DNA of 64,000 nucleotides from [Clostridium] clostridioforme AGR2157 (GCF_000424325.1 NZ_KE384163.1:92797-156796), one strand, 5' to 3'; counted from the stretch's first letter, positions 34,346 to 44,587 are shown. Numbers and translations: made by a program. The notes: generated by a model not told the origin, from the letters alone.

Positions 34346-35713
34346 ATGACAAATAATATGACAACCGGAAAGCCGGCAAAACTGATTTTGCAGTTCATGA
34401 TTCCCACCTGCCTGGGAAACATATTCCAGCAGTTTTATAACCTGGCTGATTCCGTGGTGGCAGGGCGTTTCATCGGAGTGGACGCCCTGGCAGCCATCGG
34501 AAGCACCACATCCCTTATCTTTCTGGTGATCGGATGGCTCAATGGTCTTACCAGCGGTTTTTCCATCATGGTGGCCCAGCATTTCGGAGCCGGAAAATAT
34601 GAAAGGATGCGCCGCAATGTGGCCATGTCCATCTATCTGTGCCTTGCTTTTGTTCTGGTCATGACAATTGCGCTGGAGATACTTAATTATCCCATACTGC
34701 GCCTGATGAATGCGCCGGATGGAATCATACACGACACGGCCGGTTATATGGCCGTCATTTACGCGGGGCTTTTTGCGACGGCTGCCTACAACGGACTGGC
34801 TGCTGTCATGAGGGCTTTGGGGGACAGCCGCTCCCCTCTGTATTTTCTGATTATTTCCGCGGTCATCAATGTGTTTCTGGATGTGGCGTTCATCATCTGG
34901 TTTGGAATGGGAGTGGAGGGATGTGCCTACGCTACCGTGATTGCCCAGGCCATTTCAGCCCTTCTGTGCCTCCTCTACATTGTCAGGAAATTCGATATAC
35001 TGAAGCTGAGACGGGAGGATTTCCAGATCTCCTTTGGCATCATGAGACGGCTGCTGTCCATCGGGATTCCCATGGGGCTTCAGTTTTCCATAACAGCCAT
35101 AGGCACCATCATCGTACAGGGGGCTGTCAATGTCTTTGGGTCCGTGTACATTGCAGGCTTCTCAGCCGCGGGCAAGATACAAAACATTGTGTCCACTGTT
35201 TTTGTGGCGTTCGGGTCTACGGCAGCGACCTATGTGGGGCAGAACCGGGGTGCGGGCCGCATGGACCGCGTTCATCAGGGTGTCAAGTCCATACAGGTCA
35301 TGATTCTGATCTGGAGCGCTGTTATGATTCTGGTCATCCATTTATTCGGTGACATGCTGATTCACATATTTATTGATGCATCGGAGACAGAGGTAATGAG
35401 TGCGGCAAGGACGTATTTTAAAGCAGTGGCATGGTGTTATCCCTTCCTGGGAAGCATTTTCCTGTACAGAAATGCCCTGCAGGGTCTGGGATACGGACTC
35501 ATGCCCATGATGGGAGGCGTGTTTGAGCTGCTTGCCAGGGCAGCCATTGTGGCGGCTGTGGCAGGAAGCTTCGGGTATATGGGAGTTTGCCTGGCAGACC
35601 CGGCGGCCTGGCTGGCGGCCCTGATCCCCATTGTGCCCTATTACTTTTATAAAATTTCCAGGATTTCCCGGAAAGAAACGCATGGTGGCGGAATCACGGC
35701 GGATGTGATATGA
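34346..35713 (+). CDS. MATE family efflux transporter
   Basis: A 455-residue transporter with 12 predicted helices and the MATE (DinF/NorM-type) entry: GKPAKLILQFMIPTCLGNIFQQFYNLADSVVAGRFIGVDALAAIGS. The second repeat starts near IPMGLQFSITAIGTIIVQGAVN. It exports a drug or metabolite in exchange for Na+ or H+. A TATAAT at 34303-34308 with a weak -35 at 34280 is the likely promoter. The first ATG is used; a second at 34358 is possible. Confidence 0.92.
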   Translation: MTNNMTTGKPAKLILQFMIPTCLGNIFQQFYNLADSVVAGRFIGVDALAAIGSTTSLIFLVIGWLNGLTSGFSIMVAQHFGAGKYERMRRNVAMSIYLCLAFVLVMTIALEILNYPILRLMNAPDGIIHDTAGYMAVIYAGLFATAAYNGLAAVMRALGDSRSPLYFLIISAVINVFLDVAFIIWFGMGVEGCAYATVIAQAISALLCLLYIVRKFDILKLRREDFQISFGIMRRLLSIGIPMGLQFSITAIGTIIVQGAVNVFGSVYIAGFSAAGKIQNIVSTVFVAFGSTAATYVGQNRGAGRMDRVHQGVKSIQVMILIWSAVMILVIHLFGDMLIHIFIDASETEVMSAARTYFKAVAWCYPFLGSIFLYRNALQGLGYGLMPMMGGVFELLARAAIVAAVAGSFGYMGVCLADPAAWLAALIPIVPYYFYKISRISRKETHGGGITADVI

Positions 35714-35771
35714 TAAAAACGATTGTGACAGTTTGGTCCTGTACTGTTATAAAGAAATGAGGGCGGATGAT

Positions 35772-37193
35772 ATGACGGATGTGAGACAGCTTCCGGAGGC
35801 CTTTCTGCTGAAAATGCAGGAGCTTCTGGGGAAGGAATACGGGCAGTACCTGGAAAGCTTCAAAGAGGAGTGGAAGCCCGGTCTCAGGGTGAACACGTGG
35901 AAGTTAGAACCGCGGGAACTGGCGAAGCTGGTGCCGTGGAACCTGGAGCCGGTGCCATGGGCGGACAATGGTTTTTATTACGATGGGACGCTGGATGAGG
36001 AGGCATTAAGGCCCTCCAAGCATCCGGCCTATTACGCGGGGCTTTATTACCTTCAGGAACCCAGCGCCATGACTCCGGCAGCCATGCTGCCCGTGGTTCC
36101 CGGAGACAGGGTGCTGGACCTTTGCGCTGCTCCGGGAGGCAAGAGCACGGAGCTTGCGTCAAAGCTTAAAGGCCGGGGAATGCTTGTGTCCAATGACATC
36201 AGCTATTCCAGGGCCAGAGCCCTTCTCAAAAACCTGGAGCTGGCCGGAGCGGCCAATATCTGCGTCACCAGTGAAGCCCCTGAAAAGCTGGCCGGTGAGT
36301 GGCCGGAATTTTTTGATAAGATACTGGTGGACGCCCCCTGTTCCGGGGAAGGTATGTTCCGCCGCGATGAGGATATGGTGAAGGATTGGAATGAAAAGGG
36401 ACCGGAATACTATGTGCCCATCCAGCGCCGGATTCTGTCCCAGGCAGCAGCCATGCTCAAACCGGGCGGATATATGCTGTATTCTACCTGCACGTTTTCC
36501 GTGGAAGAGGATGAGGGGAATGTCTCCTATGTCCTGGAGAAATTTCCCCAGATGGAATTGTGCTGTCTGGACCTTGATAAAGTGCCGGGAGCCTGCGGCG
36601 GATTCGGGCTTTCCGGCTGCATGAGGCTCTTTCCGCACCGCTTAAGAGGGGAAGGGCATTTTCTGGCCCTGATGCGAAAAAAGGGCGGGGATAATGGGAT
36701 TTGCCCTCCGGTGGACAAGGTGGTTTGTCCGCCTGCGGATGACGGCGCGGCCGGGAAGCGGGTCCGGGCCGTGGAGAAGGAAAAGGAGCTGGATGCATTT
36801 TTAAGGCAGAGCGGCGTGGAATGGGATTATGGGAGGATTGTCATACACCAGGACAACGCCTACTATCTGCCGGAGGGACTTGCATGGAACCTGCCCCTAA
36901 GATTTCTGCGCACGGGACTGCTTTTGGGTGAGCTTAAAAAGGGACGGTTTGAGCCATCCCAGGCCCTGGCCATGTCCATGAAGGCCGGGCAATTTCCAAA
37001 TACAGTCAGCTTACCTGCCGGTGACAGCCGGGTTCTCCGCTACCTGAAGGGAGAGACCATTTCCCTGGAAGGGGATGAAGGACCGGTAAAGGGATGGTGC
37101 CTGGCAGCCATGGAGGGATTTCCTCTTGGCTGGGCCAAAGGTACGGGAATGAGCCTGAAGAATAAGTACTATCCCGGTTGGAGATGGCAGTAG
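35772..37193 (+). CDS. RsmF/NOP2/Sun-type rRNA m5C methyltransferase
   Basis: A 473-residue SAM-dependent RNA cytosine-5 methyltransferase. Seen are the SAM motif LCAAPGGKSTELA, motif IV VDAPCSGEGMFRR (Pro-Cys dyad), and the catalytic Cys in YSTCTFSVEEDEG. A C-terminal RsmF-like/PUA-type region (residues ~300-470) follows. The start at 35772 follows GAGGG by 7 bp; an ATG at 35757 is less likely. Confidence 0.93.
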   Translation: MTDVRQLPEAFLLKMQELLGKEYGQYLESFKEEWKPGLRVNTWKLEPRELAKLVPWNLEPVPWADNGFYYDGTLDEEALRPSKHPAYYAGLYYLQEPSAMTPAAMLPVVPGDRVLDLCAAPGGKSTELASKLKGRGMLVSNDISYSRARALLKNLELAGAANICVTSEAPEKLAGEWPEFFDKILVDAPCSGEGMFRRDEDMVKDWNEKGPEYYVPIQRRILSQAAAMLKPGGYMLYSTCTFSVEEDEGNVSYVLEKFPQMELCCLDLDKVPGACGGFGLSGCMRLFPHRLRGEGHFLALMRKKGGDNGICPPVDKVVCPPADDGAAGKRVRAVEKEKELDAFLRQSGVEWDYGRIVIHQDNAYYLPEGLAWNLPLRFLRTGLLLGELKKGRFEPSQALAMSMKAGQFPNTVSLPAGDSRVLRYLKGETISLEGDEGPVKGWCLAAMEGFPLGWAKGTGMSLKNKYYPGWRWQ

Positions 37194-37247
37194 CAGTCAG
37201 GATGGAGACATTATAAGTAAAACAACGCAATGGGAGGGAACAGACCG

Positions 37248-38018
37248 ATGGCTGATAAGGGCAGGAAAAATGGACCGATGCGTCTTGACAGGTTTCTGGC
37301 TGAGATGGGATACGGAACCCGTACCCAGGTAAAGGATATGGTGAAGAAGGGACGCGTCCGGATGAACGGAGAGGCGGTAAAGGACGCGGACCGAAAGGTG
37401 AACCCGGAATCGGATCTGATAGAAGTGGACAGGAGCCAGGTGGCTTACGCCAGAATGGAGTACTATATGCTCAACAAGCCCCAGGGCGTGGTGTCCGCCA
37501 CCGAGGACAGGAAATACCCTGCGGTGGTGGGGCTTATCAGGGAGGCTTTGAGAAAAGACCTGTTTCCGGTGGGCAGGCTGGACATTGACACGGAGGGGCT
37601 TCTTCTCATCACCAATGACGGGGAGCTGGCCCACAATTTGCTGTCGCCTAAAAAGCATGTGGATAAGGTATATCTGGCCTATGTGTCAGGCGGGCTCACG
37701 GAGGACGCCGTAAGGCGGTTTGAGGAAGGAATCGAACTGGAGGACGGCACCATGACGCTTCCGGCAAAGCTTAAGATACAGGGAGCGGCAGGCCAGGAGA
37801 AAGAATTGCAGGAAGTACTGGTCACCATAAGGGAAGGAAAGTTCCACCAGATTAAGCGGATGTTTGAAGCGCTGGGGTGCAGGGTGGAGTATCTGAAACG
37901 GATATCCATGGGCCCCCTTAGCCTGGACCCGGAACTGGAACCAGGTGAATACCGTCCCCTGACTCCTGAGGAGGAGTCTTCCATAAAGGATTGCGGGAAC
38001 CGCAGAAAACGTGTATAA
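37248..38018 (+). CDS. RsuA-family pseudouridine synthase
   Basis: A 256-residue enzyme with an N-terminal S4 RNA-binding domain (MRLDRFLAEMGYGTRTQVKDMVKKGRVRMNG). The catalytic motif GRLDIDTEGLLLITNDG contains the conserved Asp, and KVYLAYVSG and EGKFHQIKRMFEALGC follow. RsuA-type enzymes modify U516 of 16S rRNA, but sister enzymes act on 23S, so the exact site is not certain. GGGAGG lies 10 bp before the ATG. Confidence 0.93.
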   Translation: MADKGRKNGPMRLDRFLAEMGYGTRTQVKDMVKKGRVRMNGEAVKDADRKVNPESDLIEVDRSQVAYARMEYYMLNKPQGVVSATEDRKYPAVVGLIREALRKDLFPVGRLDIDTEGLLLITNDGELAHNLLSPKKHVDKVYLAYVSGGLTEDAVRRFEEGIELEDGTMTLPAKLKIQGAAGQEKELQEVLVTIREGKFHQIKRMFEALGCRVEYLKRISMGPLSLDPELEPGEYRPLTPEEESSIKDCGNRRKRV

Positions 38019-38078
38019 CTATATAAGAGTCACAGAAAACTTGTCAACATGTTTATAGACAGAGGAAAATAGGGAAAG

Positions 38079-38741
38079 ATGAAGTTAAACAGGAAAAAAG
38101 CAGTTATATTTGATTTGGACGGCACCCTGGTGGATTCCATGTGGATGTGGAAGGCCATTGACATAGAATACCTGGCCAGGTTTGGCCTTACCTGCCCGGA
38201 CGACCTGCAGAAGGAAATCGAGGGCATGAGTTTCTCTGAGACTGCAGTGTATTTTAAGGAACGGTTCCAGTTAAAGGAGACCCTGGACGAGATAAAGGAT
38301 GCCTGGATTCAGATGTCCATAGAGAAGTACAGAAAGGAAGTCCCCCTAAAGCCGGGAGCAAGGGCTTTCCTGGAATTTATCTCGAGGGAGGGATTGGTGG
38401 CCGGCATTGCCACCAGCAATGGAAGGGCCATGGTGGATGCGGTGTTAGATTCCCTGGACATCCGCAGGTACTTCAAGGTGGTGGCAACGGCCTGTGAGGT
38501 GGCTGCCGGTAAGCCTGCCCCGGATATATACCTGAATGTGGCTGAGCGCCTTAAGGTGGCGCCGGAGGACTGTGTGGTGTTCGAGGATGTGCCTGCCGGC
38601 ATCCAGGCCGGCAAGAATGCGGGCATGACTGTCTTCGCAGTGGAGGATGCATTTTCACTGGAGATGAAGGCGGAGAAGGAACAGCTGGCAGATTACTATA
38701 TCAGGGATTATTACGAATTATTGGATGGAGCGGCAGGATGA
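38079..38741 (+). CDS. HAD-superfamily phosphatase/phosphomutase (subfamily IA)
   Basis: A 220-residue HAD enzyme with motif I VIFDLDGTLVDSM (nucleophile Asp), motif II ATSNGRAM, and motif III KPAPD with EDVPAGIQAGKNAGM. The pattern is close to beta-phosphoglucomutase-type or other sugar phosphatases; the substrate is not deducible. It overlaps the next gene by 4 bp (ATGA), implying coupling. Confidence 0.9.
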   Translation: MKLNRKKAVIFDLDGTLVDSMWMWKAIDIEYLARFGLTCPDDLQKEIEGMSFSETAVYFKERFQLKETLDEIKDAWIQMSIEKYRKEVPLKPGARAFLEFISREGLVAGIATSNGRAMVDAVLDSLDIRRYFKVVATACEVAAGKPAPDIYLNVAERLKVAPEDCVVFEDVPAGIQAGKNAGMTVFAVEDAFSLEMKAEKEQLADYYIRDYYELLDGAAG

Positions 38742-40669
38742 AAAACGATTATTTACCCATGAACCGGAATGATATGAGCATCAGGGGATGGAAGCAGTGC
38801 GACTTTGTGTATGTGTCCGGGGACGCCTATGTGGACCATCCTTCCTTTGGCACGGCCATCATATCCCGGCTGCTGGAGGCCCACGGATATAAGGTGGGAA
38901 TCATTGCCCAGCCGGACTGGAAGGATAAAAAGAGCATTGAAGTGCTGGGAAGGCCCAGGCTGGGCTTCCTGGTATCGGCGGGAAACATGGATTCCATGGT
39001 GAACCACTATTCCGTGTCCAGGAAGCGCCGGAAGGAAGACTCCTACACACCGGGCGGCGTCATGGGCAAAAGGCCCGACTATGCCGTGGTGGTGTACTGC
39101 AACCTGATACGGTCCGCGTATAAGGATGTGCCTGTCATCATAGGCGGAATCGAGGCCAGCCTGCGCCGCCTTGCCCATTATGACTACTGGTCTGATAAGC
39201 TGAAGCGCTCCGTGCTGCTTGATTCCCAGGCTGACCTGATATCCTATGGCATGGGAGAACGGTCCATTGTGGAGATTGCCGATGCTCTGGACAGCGGACT
39301 GGACGTGAGGGACATTACCTTTATTGACGGTACGGTATATAAGACAAAAAGCCTGGAATCTGTTTATGATTATAAAAAGCTTCCTGATTATGAGGAGCTT
39401 TTAAAGGACAAAAAGGAATATGCCAAGAGCTTCTATGTCCAATACAGCAATACGGACCCATTTTCCGGGAAGCGTCTGGTGGAGCCCTATGGGAATCAGC
39501 TTTTTGTGGTACAGAATCCTCCGTCCAAGCCCCTGAGCCAGGAGGAGATGGATGCGGTATATGATCTTCCTTACATGAGGAACTACCATCCGTCTTATGA
39601 GGAGCTTGGAGGTGTGCCCGCCATCCGGGAAATCAAGTTCAGCCTGATCAGCAACCGCGGATGTTTCGGCGCATGCAGCTTCTGCGCCCTGACCTTCCAT
39701 CAGGGCCGCATCATCCAGGCCAGAAGCCACCAATCCCTGGTGGAGGAGGCAAAGCTTCTGACAGAGGAGCCGGATTTCAAGGGTTATATCCATGATGTGG
39801 GCGGACCCACCGCGGATTTCCGTTTTCCTGCCTGTGAAAAGCAGCTGACAAGCGGCGCGTGTCCGGGCCGCCAGTGTCTTTTTCCTGAACCGTGTAAGAA
39901 TCTGCGGGCGGATCACAGCGATTATATTGCCCTGCTGAGAAAGCTGAGGGCTCTTCCAAAGGTAAAGAAGGTGTTCATCCGTTCCGGCATCCGGTTTGAT
40001 TATGTGCTGGCGGATTCCAACCGGAAATTCTTAAGGGAACTGTGTGAGTTCCATGTCAGCGGTCAGCTTAAGGTGGCGCCGGAGCATGTGGCGGACAAGG
40101 TGCTGACCCGCATGGGGAAGCCCAAGAACAGCGTTTACCGCCAGTTTGTGAAGGAGTATAAGGAGATGAACCAGAGGCTGGGCAAGGAGCAGTATCTGGT
40201 GCCCTATCTCATGTCCTCCCATCCGGGTTCTTCCATGAAGGAGGCAGTGGAGCTGGCTGAGTATCTCAGGGATTTGGGATATATGCCGGAACAGGTACAG
40301 GATTTTTACCCCACCCCCTCCACTGTTTCCACCTGTATGTACTACACGGGATATGACTGCCGGACCATGGAACAGGTCTATGTGCCGGTCAATCCCCATG
40401 AGAAGGCCATGCAGAGGGCCCTGATTCAGTACAGGAATCCCAAGAATTATGATTTGGTGACGGAAGCCCTTAAGATTGCAGGGCGCACGGATTTAATCGG
40501 ATATGACAGAAAATGCCTGATTCGTCCAAGGGACGGATACAGGGGCGGCGGGGCAGCCGCGCCGCCAGAAAAGGCAAGGGGAACCGGCTATAAGGCGGCA
40601 GGCCAGGGAAGCCGCGGCCAGAAGCCTAAGAAGACCATACGCAACATCCACAAAAAGAAAGGAACGTGA
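38738..40669 (+). CDS. YgiQ family radical SAM protein
   Basis: A 643-residue UPF0313/YgiQ protein. The N-terminal domain (MSIRGWKQCDFVYVSGDAYVDHPSFG, GGIEASLRRLAHYDYWSD) precedes a radical SAM core with the cluster motif RGCFGACSFCALTFHQGR. A basic Gly/Lys-rich C-terminal tail (RGQKPKKTIRNIHKKKG) ends the protein. The reaction catalysed is unknown for the family. Confidence 0.94.
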   Translation: MKNDYLPMNRNDMSIRGWKQCDFVYVSGDAYVDHPSFGTAIISRLLEAHGYKVGIIAQPDWKDKKSIEVLGRPRLGFLVSAGNMDSMVNHYSVSRKRRKEDSYTPGGVMGKRPDYAVVVYCNLIRSAYKDVPVIIGGIEASLRRLAHYDYWSDKLKRSVLLDSQADLISYGMGERSIVEIADALDSGLDVRDITFIDGTVYKTKSLESVYDYKKLPDYEELLKDKKEYAKSFYVQYSNTDPFSGKRLVEPYGNQLFVVQNPPSKPLSQEEMDAVYDLPYMRNYHPSYEELGGVPAIREIKFSLISNRGCFGACSFCALTFHQGRIIQARSHQSLVEEAKLLTEEPDFKGYIHDVGGPTADFRFPACEKQLTSGACPGRQCLFPEPCKNLRADHSDYIALLRKLRALPKVKKVFIRSGIRFDYVLADSNRKFLRELCEFHVSGQLKVAPEHVADKVLTRMGKPKNSVYRQFVKEYKEMNQRLGKEQYLVPYLMSSHPGSSMKEAVELAEYLRDLGYMPEQVQDFYPTPSTVSTCMYYTGYDCRTMEQVYVPVNPHEKAMQRALIQYRNPKNYDLVTEALKIAGRTDLIGYDRKCLIRPRDGYRGGGAAAPPEKARGTGYKAAGQGSRGQKPKKTIRNIHKKKGT

Positions 40670-40674
40670 CAGGT

Positions 40675-41493
40675 ATGAAGATTGCTGTAGTGACCGGAGC
40701 GTCCTCCGGTATGGGCAGGGAAACCATCATCCAGCTGTGGGAACATTTCAAGGGCTTTGACGAGATTTGGATTATAGCCAGGAGAAGGGAGCGTCTGGAC
40801 GAACTGGACCGCCAGGTGGGGGTTCCCCTGCGCAAATTTGCACTGGACCTTACAAGGGAACGTGACAGGGACGTGCTTTTACGGGCGCTGAGTGCCGGGA
40901 AACCGCAGGTAAAGTTTCTGGTCAATGCAGCAGGCTTTGGTATGATTGGGCAGGTGGAGGATTTGGGCTTAAAGAGCGAGACAGACATGGTGGCCTTAAA
41001 CTGTGAGGCCCTGTGCGCCGTAACCCGCATGGTGCTGCCCTATATGGAATGCAACAGCCGTATCATCCAGTATGCATCTTCCGCAGCTTTCCTGCCACAG
41101 CCCGGATTTGCCATCTATGCGGCCACAAAATCCTTTGTCCTCAGCTACAGCAGGGCCCTGAATCAGGAACTGAGAAGCCGGAGAATCTATGTGACGGCTG
41201 TGTGTCCGGGACCGGTAAAGACGGAGTTCTTTGACATTGCCGAGTCCACAGGTGTGATTCCTCTCTATAAGAGGTTAGTCATGGCAAATCCAAAACGGGT
41301 GGTTCAAAAGACCATCCGGGACAGCATTGCAGGCAGAGAGATATCGGTCTACGGCATTACCATGAAAGCCTTCCGGCTGCTGTGTAAAGTGATGCCCCAC
41401 CGCATGCTGCTGGCAGTCATGAGCTTCATGAATGGAATAATTACCTGCGAAGGAGTGCCGCCATATGCAGACACTGACAATTACCCAGAATGA
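40675..41493 (+). CDS. Short-chain dehydrogenase/reductase (SDR)
   Basis: A 272-residue classical SDR with the NAD(P) motif VVTGASSGMGRE, NAAGFGMIG, the catalytic Ser in YASSAAFLPQPGF, and Tyr-x3-Lys in YAATKSF. VCPGPVKTEFF follows. The substrate is unknown. The GTG at 40666 overlaps the ygiQ-like stop; the ATG at 40675 gives the family-typical MKIAVVTGA and is used. It overlaps the next gene by 29 bp. Confidence 0.92.
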   Translation: MKIAVVTGASSGMGRETIIQLWEHFKGFDEIWIIARRRERLDELDRQVGVPLRKFALDLTRERDRDVLLRALSAGKPQVKFLVNAAGFGMIGQVEDLGLKSETDMVALNCEALCAVTRMVLPYMECNSRIIQYASSAAFLPQPGFAIYAATKSFVLSYSRALNQELRSRRIYVTAVCPGPVKTEFFDIAESTGVIPLYKRLVMANPKRVVQKTIRDSIAGREISVYGITMKAFRLLCKVMPHRMLLAVMSFMNGIITCEGVPPYADTDNYPE

Positions 41494-42508
41494 GGCCGGA
41501 CAGCGGCTGGATAAGCTGCTTACAAAATATCTGAACCAGGCCGGCAAGGGTTTTATCTATAAAATGATGCGTAAAAAGAACATAACGCTGAATGGAAAGA
41601 AATGCGATGGTTCCGAACGGCTGGAAGAGGGAGACCAGGTAAAGCTGTTCCTCTCGGATGAGACTATAGAAAAGTTTTCTGTACCGGACATCAGCGGATA
41701 TGCCGGCAGGCCCGGAAACAGCCGGGATGGAAGGAAACGTCTGGACATTGTCTATGAGGACCAGCATATCCTGGTGGTGAATAAACCATCCGGCATGCTG
41801 TCACAGAAGGCAAAGGACAGCGAAATGTCCCTAAACGAATACATCCTTAATTATCTTATTGATTCAGGAAAACTTCCCATATCCCAGCTGCGCACCTTTA
41901 AGCCGTCTATCTGCAACCGGCTGGACAGAAACACCAGCGGACTGGTGGTGGCCGGAAAATCCCTGGCAGGCCTCCAGGTGATGAATGAGGTGTTTAAGGA
42001 CAGAAGCATACACAAGTACTACCAGTGTCTGGTTGCCGGTGAGATAAAGGAGAAACAGCTGATTGCAGGCTTCCTGAAAAAGGATGAGAGCACGAATACC
42101 GTAAGCATTTATCCTCTGGAAGTGGAGGACAGCGTCCCTATCATGACCGAATATCTGCCGCTGTCCGGAAACGGGAAGTTCACACTGCTGCAGGTGACCC
42201 TGATTACAGGAAGAAGCCATCAGATTCGTGCCCATCTGGCGTCCATTGGCCATCCGATTGTGGGAGACTATAAGTATGGGAGCCGCAGCTTAAACGATGC
42301 AGTGAAAAAGAAGTACGCGGTCCGGTCCCAGCTCCTTCATTCCTGGAGGCTGGTCATGCCTGAAACACTTCCTGCGCCCCTGGAGTATCTGAGGGGAGAG
42401 GAGTTTACCGCCGGTCTGCCGGTGATTTTCAGCACGGTTATGGAAGGGGAGGGGATTGGGCTGCCTTCCGGAAGCCGGGGCGATTATCCCGAACCGGGGC
42501 AGGGATGA
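41465..42508 (+). CDS. RluA/RluD-family 23S rRNA pseudouridine synthase
   Basis: A 347-residue enzyme with an S4 domain (NEAGQRLDKLLTKYLNQAGKGFIYKMMRKKNITLNG) and a catalytic domain. The signature NRLDRNTSGLVVAGK carries the catalytic Asp, and TGRSHQIRAHLASIGHPIVGDYKYG closes the motif set. Which uridine it modifies is not certain. AAGGAG is 10 bp upstream. Near its C-terminal end a 23-bp segment is repeated just after the stop. Confidence 0.92.
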   Translation: MQTLTITQNEAGQRLDKLLTKYLNQAGKGFIYKMMRKKNITLNGKKCDGSERLEEGDQVKLFLSDETIEKFSVPDISGYAGRPGNSRDGRKRLDIVYEDQHILVVNKPSGMLSQKAKDSEMSLNEYILNYLIDSGKLPISQLRTFKPSICNRLDRNTSGLVVAGKSLAGLQVMNEVFKDRSIHKYYQCLVAGEIKEKQLIAGFLKKDESTNTVSIYPLEVEDSVPIMTEYLPLSGNGKFTLLQVTLITGRSHQIRAHLASIGHPIVGDYKYGSRSLNDAVKKKYAVRSQLLHSWRLVMPETLPAPLEYLRGEEFTAGLPVIFSTVMEGEGIGLPSGSRGDYPEPGQG

Positions 42509-42542
42509 TTATTCCTGACATTATCCCGGACCGGGGCAGGGA
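42483..42542 (+). repeat. Imperfect 23-bp direct repeat across the RluA-like stop codon
   Basis: ATTATCCCGAACCGGGGCAG at 42483-42502 recurs as ATTATCCCGGACCGGGGCAG from 42520, 37 bp later, with one base different. The first copy codes for the last residues of the protein. It looks like a local duplication. Confidence 0.7.
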
Positions 42543-42728
42543 ATTCTTGACAGGAATTCATCTTTGGGTTATGCTAGATAATGTTTGAAATTGCCATTTT
42601 TTTGCTGCTGTTTTCCCGTGTGGAATATGGTTGGCGGAAGGGGATTTTCATGCTTGTTCTGTACAAGCAAAAAACAGCTTTCCGGCCAATGATGGCCTGA
42701 TGCTGAGGAAATGAGAGGGATATATCAG

Positions 42729-43823
42729 ATGGGAAAGATTATACTGACCGGTGACCGCCCCACAGGACGGCTTCACGTAGGACATTATGCAGGCTCTTTA
42801 AAGCGCAGGGTGGAGCTGCAGAATTCAGGAGAGTTTGATGAGATTTATATTATGATAGCCGATGCCCAGGCGCTGACAGACAATGCAGACAACCCGGAAA
42901 AGGTGCGTCAGAACATCATAGAGGTGGCTCTGGATTATCTGGCATGCGGACTGGACCCGGAGAAATCCGTTCTGTTCATCCAGTCACAGGTGCCTGAACT
43001 GTGCGAGATGACGTTTTACTATATGGATTTAGTGACCGTATCCAGGCTTCAGCGCAATCCTACTGTAAAGTCTGAGATTCAGATGCGCAACTTTGAGGCC
43101 AGCATTCCGGTGGGCTTCTTCACATATCCGATCAGCCAGGCAGCGGACATCACTGCCTTTAAGGCAACCACTGTTCCGGTAGGGGAGGACCAGGCGCCCA
43201 TGATTGAGCAGACCAGGGAAATCGTCCATAAGTTCAACAGTGTCTACGGGGAGACCCTGGTGGAGCCGGACATCCTTCTGCCGGACAATAAGGCGTGTCT
43301 GCGCCTGCCCGGTATAGACGGCAAGGCTAAGATGAGCAAATCCCTTGGAAACTGCATTTACCTGTCTGATTCCGAGGACGAAGTAAAGAAGAAAATCATG
43401 TCCATGTTCACCGATCCAAATCACCTGAAGGTGGAGGACCCGGGGCAGGTGGAAGGAAATCCTGTGTTCATTTATCTGGATGCGTTCTGCCGGGATGAGC
43501 ATTTTGAAAAATATCTCCCTGATTACAAGAATCTGGATGAGCTGAAAGCCCATTACACCAGAGGCGGTTTGGGTGATGTGAAGGTGAAACGGTTCCTCAA
43601 CAGCGTGCTTCAGGATGAACTGAGGCCCATCCGTGAGCGCCGCAGGGAAATTGCCAAGGACATTCCTGCTGTCTACCGTATCCTGGAGGAAGGCAGCCGC
43701 AAGGCAGAGCAGAAGGCAGCCCAGACACTGGCTGAGATGAAGAGGGCCATGAAAATCAATTATTTTGAGGATAAGGAATTGATTGCAGAACAGGCTGAGC
43801 GGTTCAGGGCTGAGATGGAGTAG
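42729..43823 (+). CDS. trpS: Tryptophanyl-tRNA synthetase
   Basis: A 364-residue class I synthetase charging tRNA-Trp. The HIGH-type motif is [13 protein letters not shown] and the KMSKS loop is [10 protein letters not shown]; the class I core includes [16 protein letters not shown]. The ATG at 42729 follows GAGAGGGA by 8 bp; the ATG at 42711 overlaps that site. About 220 bp upstream are non-coding; no T-box motif was found there, so control is unclear. Confidence 0.96.
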   Translation: MGKIILTGDRPTGRLHVGHYAGSLKRRVELQNSGEFDEIYIMIADAQALTDNADNPEKVRQNIIEVALDYLACGLDPEKSVLFIQSQVPELCEMTFYYMDLVTVSRLQRNPTVKSEIQMRNFEASIPVGFFTYPISQAADITAFKATTVPVGEDQAPMIEQTREIVHKFNSVYGETLVEPDILLPDNKACLRLPGIDGKAKMSKSLGNCIYLSDSEDEVKKKIMSMFTDPNHLKVEDPGQVEGNPVFIYLDAFCRDEHFEKYLPDYKNLDELKAHYTRGGLGDVKVKRFLNSVLQDELRPIRERRREIAKDIPAVYRILEEGSRKAEQKAAQTLAEMKRAMKINYFEDKELIAEQAERFRAEME

Positions 43824-43893
43824 GCTATATACGGCTGTTTGCGGTATGCGGCTTCGTAAGACAATGATTAGGCATAAGAAATAAATGGATGGA

Positions 43894-43925
43894 AGGCTCC
43901 GGCAGAAAATGCTGGAGTCTTTTTT
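43894..43925 (+). terminator. Intrinsic terminator after trpS
   Basis: AGGCTCCGGCA (43894-43904) pairs with TGCTGGAGTCT (43910-43920), with G-U pairs, followed by TTTTTT. Confidence 0.85.
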
Positions 43926-43995
43926 CCCTGCTTGGTACAATGGAGGAAAGGAGTAATTGAAAACTGAGGGCAGGACATTGGGAAGAGGGGAAGTT

Positions 43996-44576
43996 ATGGA
44001 AGGACAGAATAATGAAATACAGTTGGAATTCCAGATGACAAAAGATGAATTGGCGGAATACTTGGGATTCCTGAAACCCAGGACATATAGAGTGAGGCAG
44101 GGATATCTGTGTTGTGAAAACGATAAGAGCAGGATACCGTGTTCCTGGTATTTATATCGGGCTGAAACTCACAGGGTTTTGGAGCAATTTCAAAATCCAC
44201 AGGCAGTGGAGGATGATGGGCATGTTGCAGAGGGCTTATTTAACTTTTATTTCTTTATGGATCAGAGGGCTTGGGGGGACATGGAATGTCAGAGTCATTT
44301 TACATGAAACAAATAAGGAGTGGATGGATGCCGTCAGAAGGGATTGGAAGGTGGGAAATTTCCATTGGGGAACATGGAATCCGCATGAAGAGGGGGCTGG
44401 CATTTACAGAGTACAGTTGGGAGGATTATAATTGTCTGGCCGAAACTGAGGACACATTTTATATCGTGAATACAGGGGCAGGACGCGGGATAGAGTGTAT
44501 CCCGGTTCCCAAGTGGGTGTTTAAGGACCATGGGGAAATGGATGCATTTCTCAATTTCTGCCGTGACAGGGGGTGA
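43996..44576 (+). pseudogene. Frameshifted YcxB-like gene
   Basis: A first part starts at 43996 after AGAGGGG and reads MEGQNNEIQLEFQMTKDELAEYL, the usual opening of YcxB-type proteins, but stops at 44307. A second frame from about 44271 continues ESFYMKQIRSG...GRWEISIGEHGI...YSWEDYNCLAETEDTFYIV...IPVPKWVFKDHGEMDAFLNFC, which is the YcxB-like C-terminal domain. The frames meet at the G6 run near 44273-44278; one missing G would explain the break. The membrane helices expected in the middle are not obvious, so the gene may be more damaged than one shift. A sequencing error or -1 slippage remains possible. Confidence 0.55.
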
Positions 44577-44587
44577 AGTGGGGTGGA

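Noticed and set aside
42640-42690. Hairpin GCTTGT...ACAAGC upstream of trpS as a T-box or terminator
   Set aside because: No T-box AGGGTGG-type sequence or specifier structure was found, and the stem is followed by A, not T, on the plus strand.
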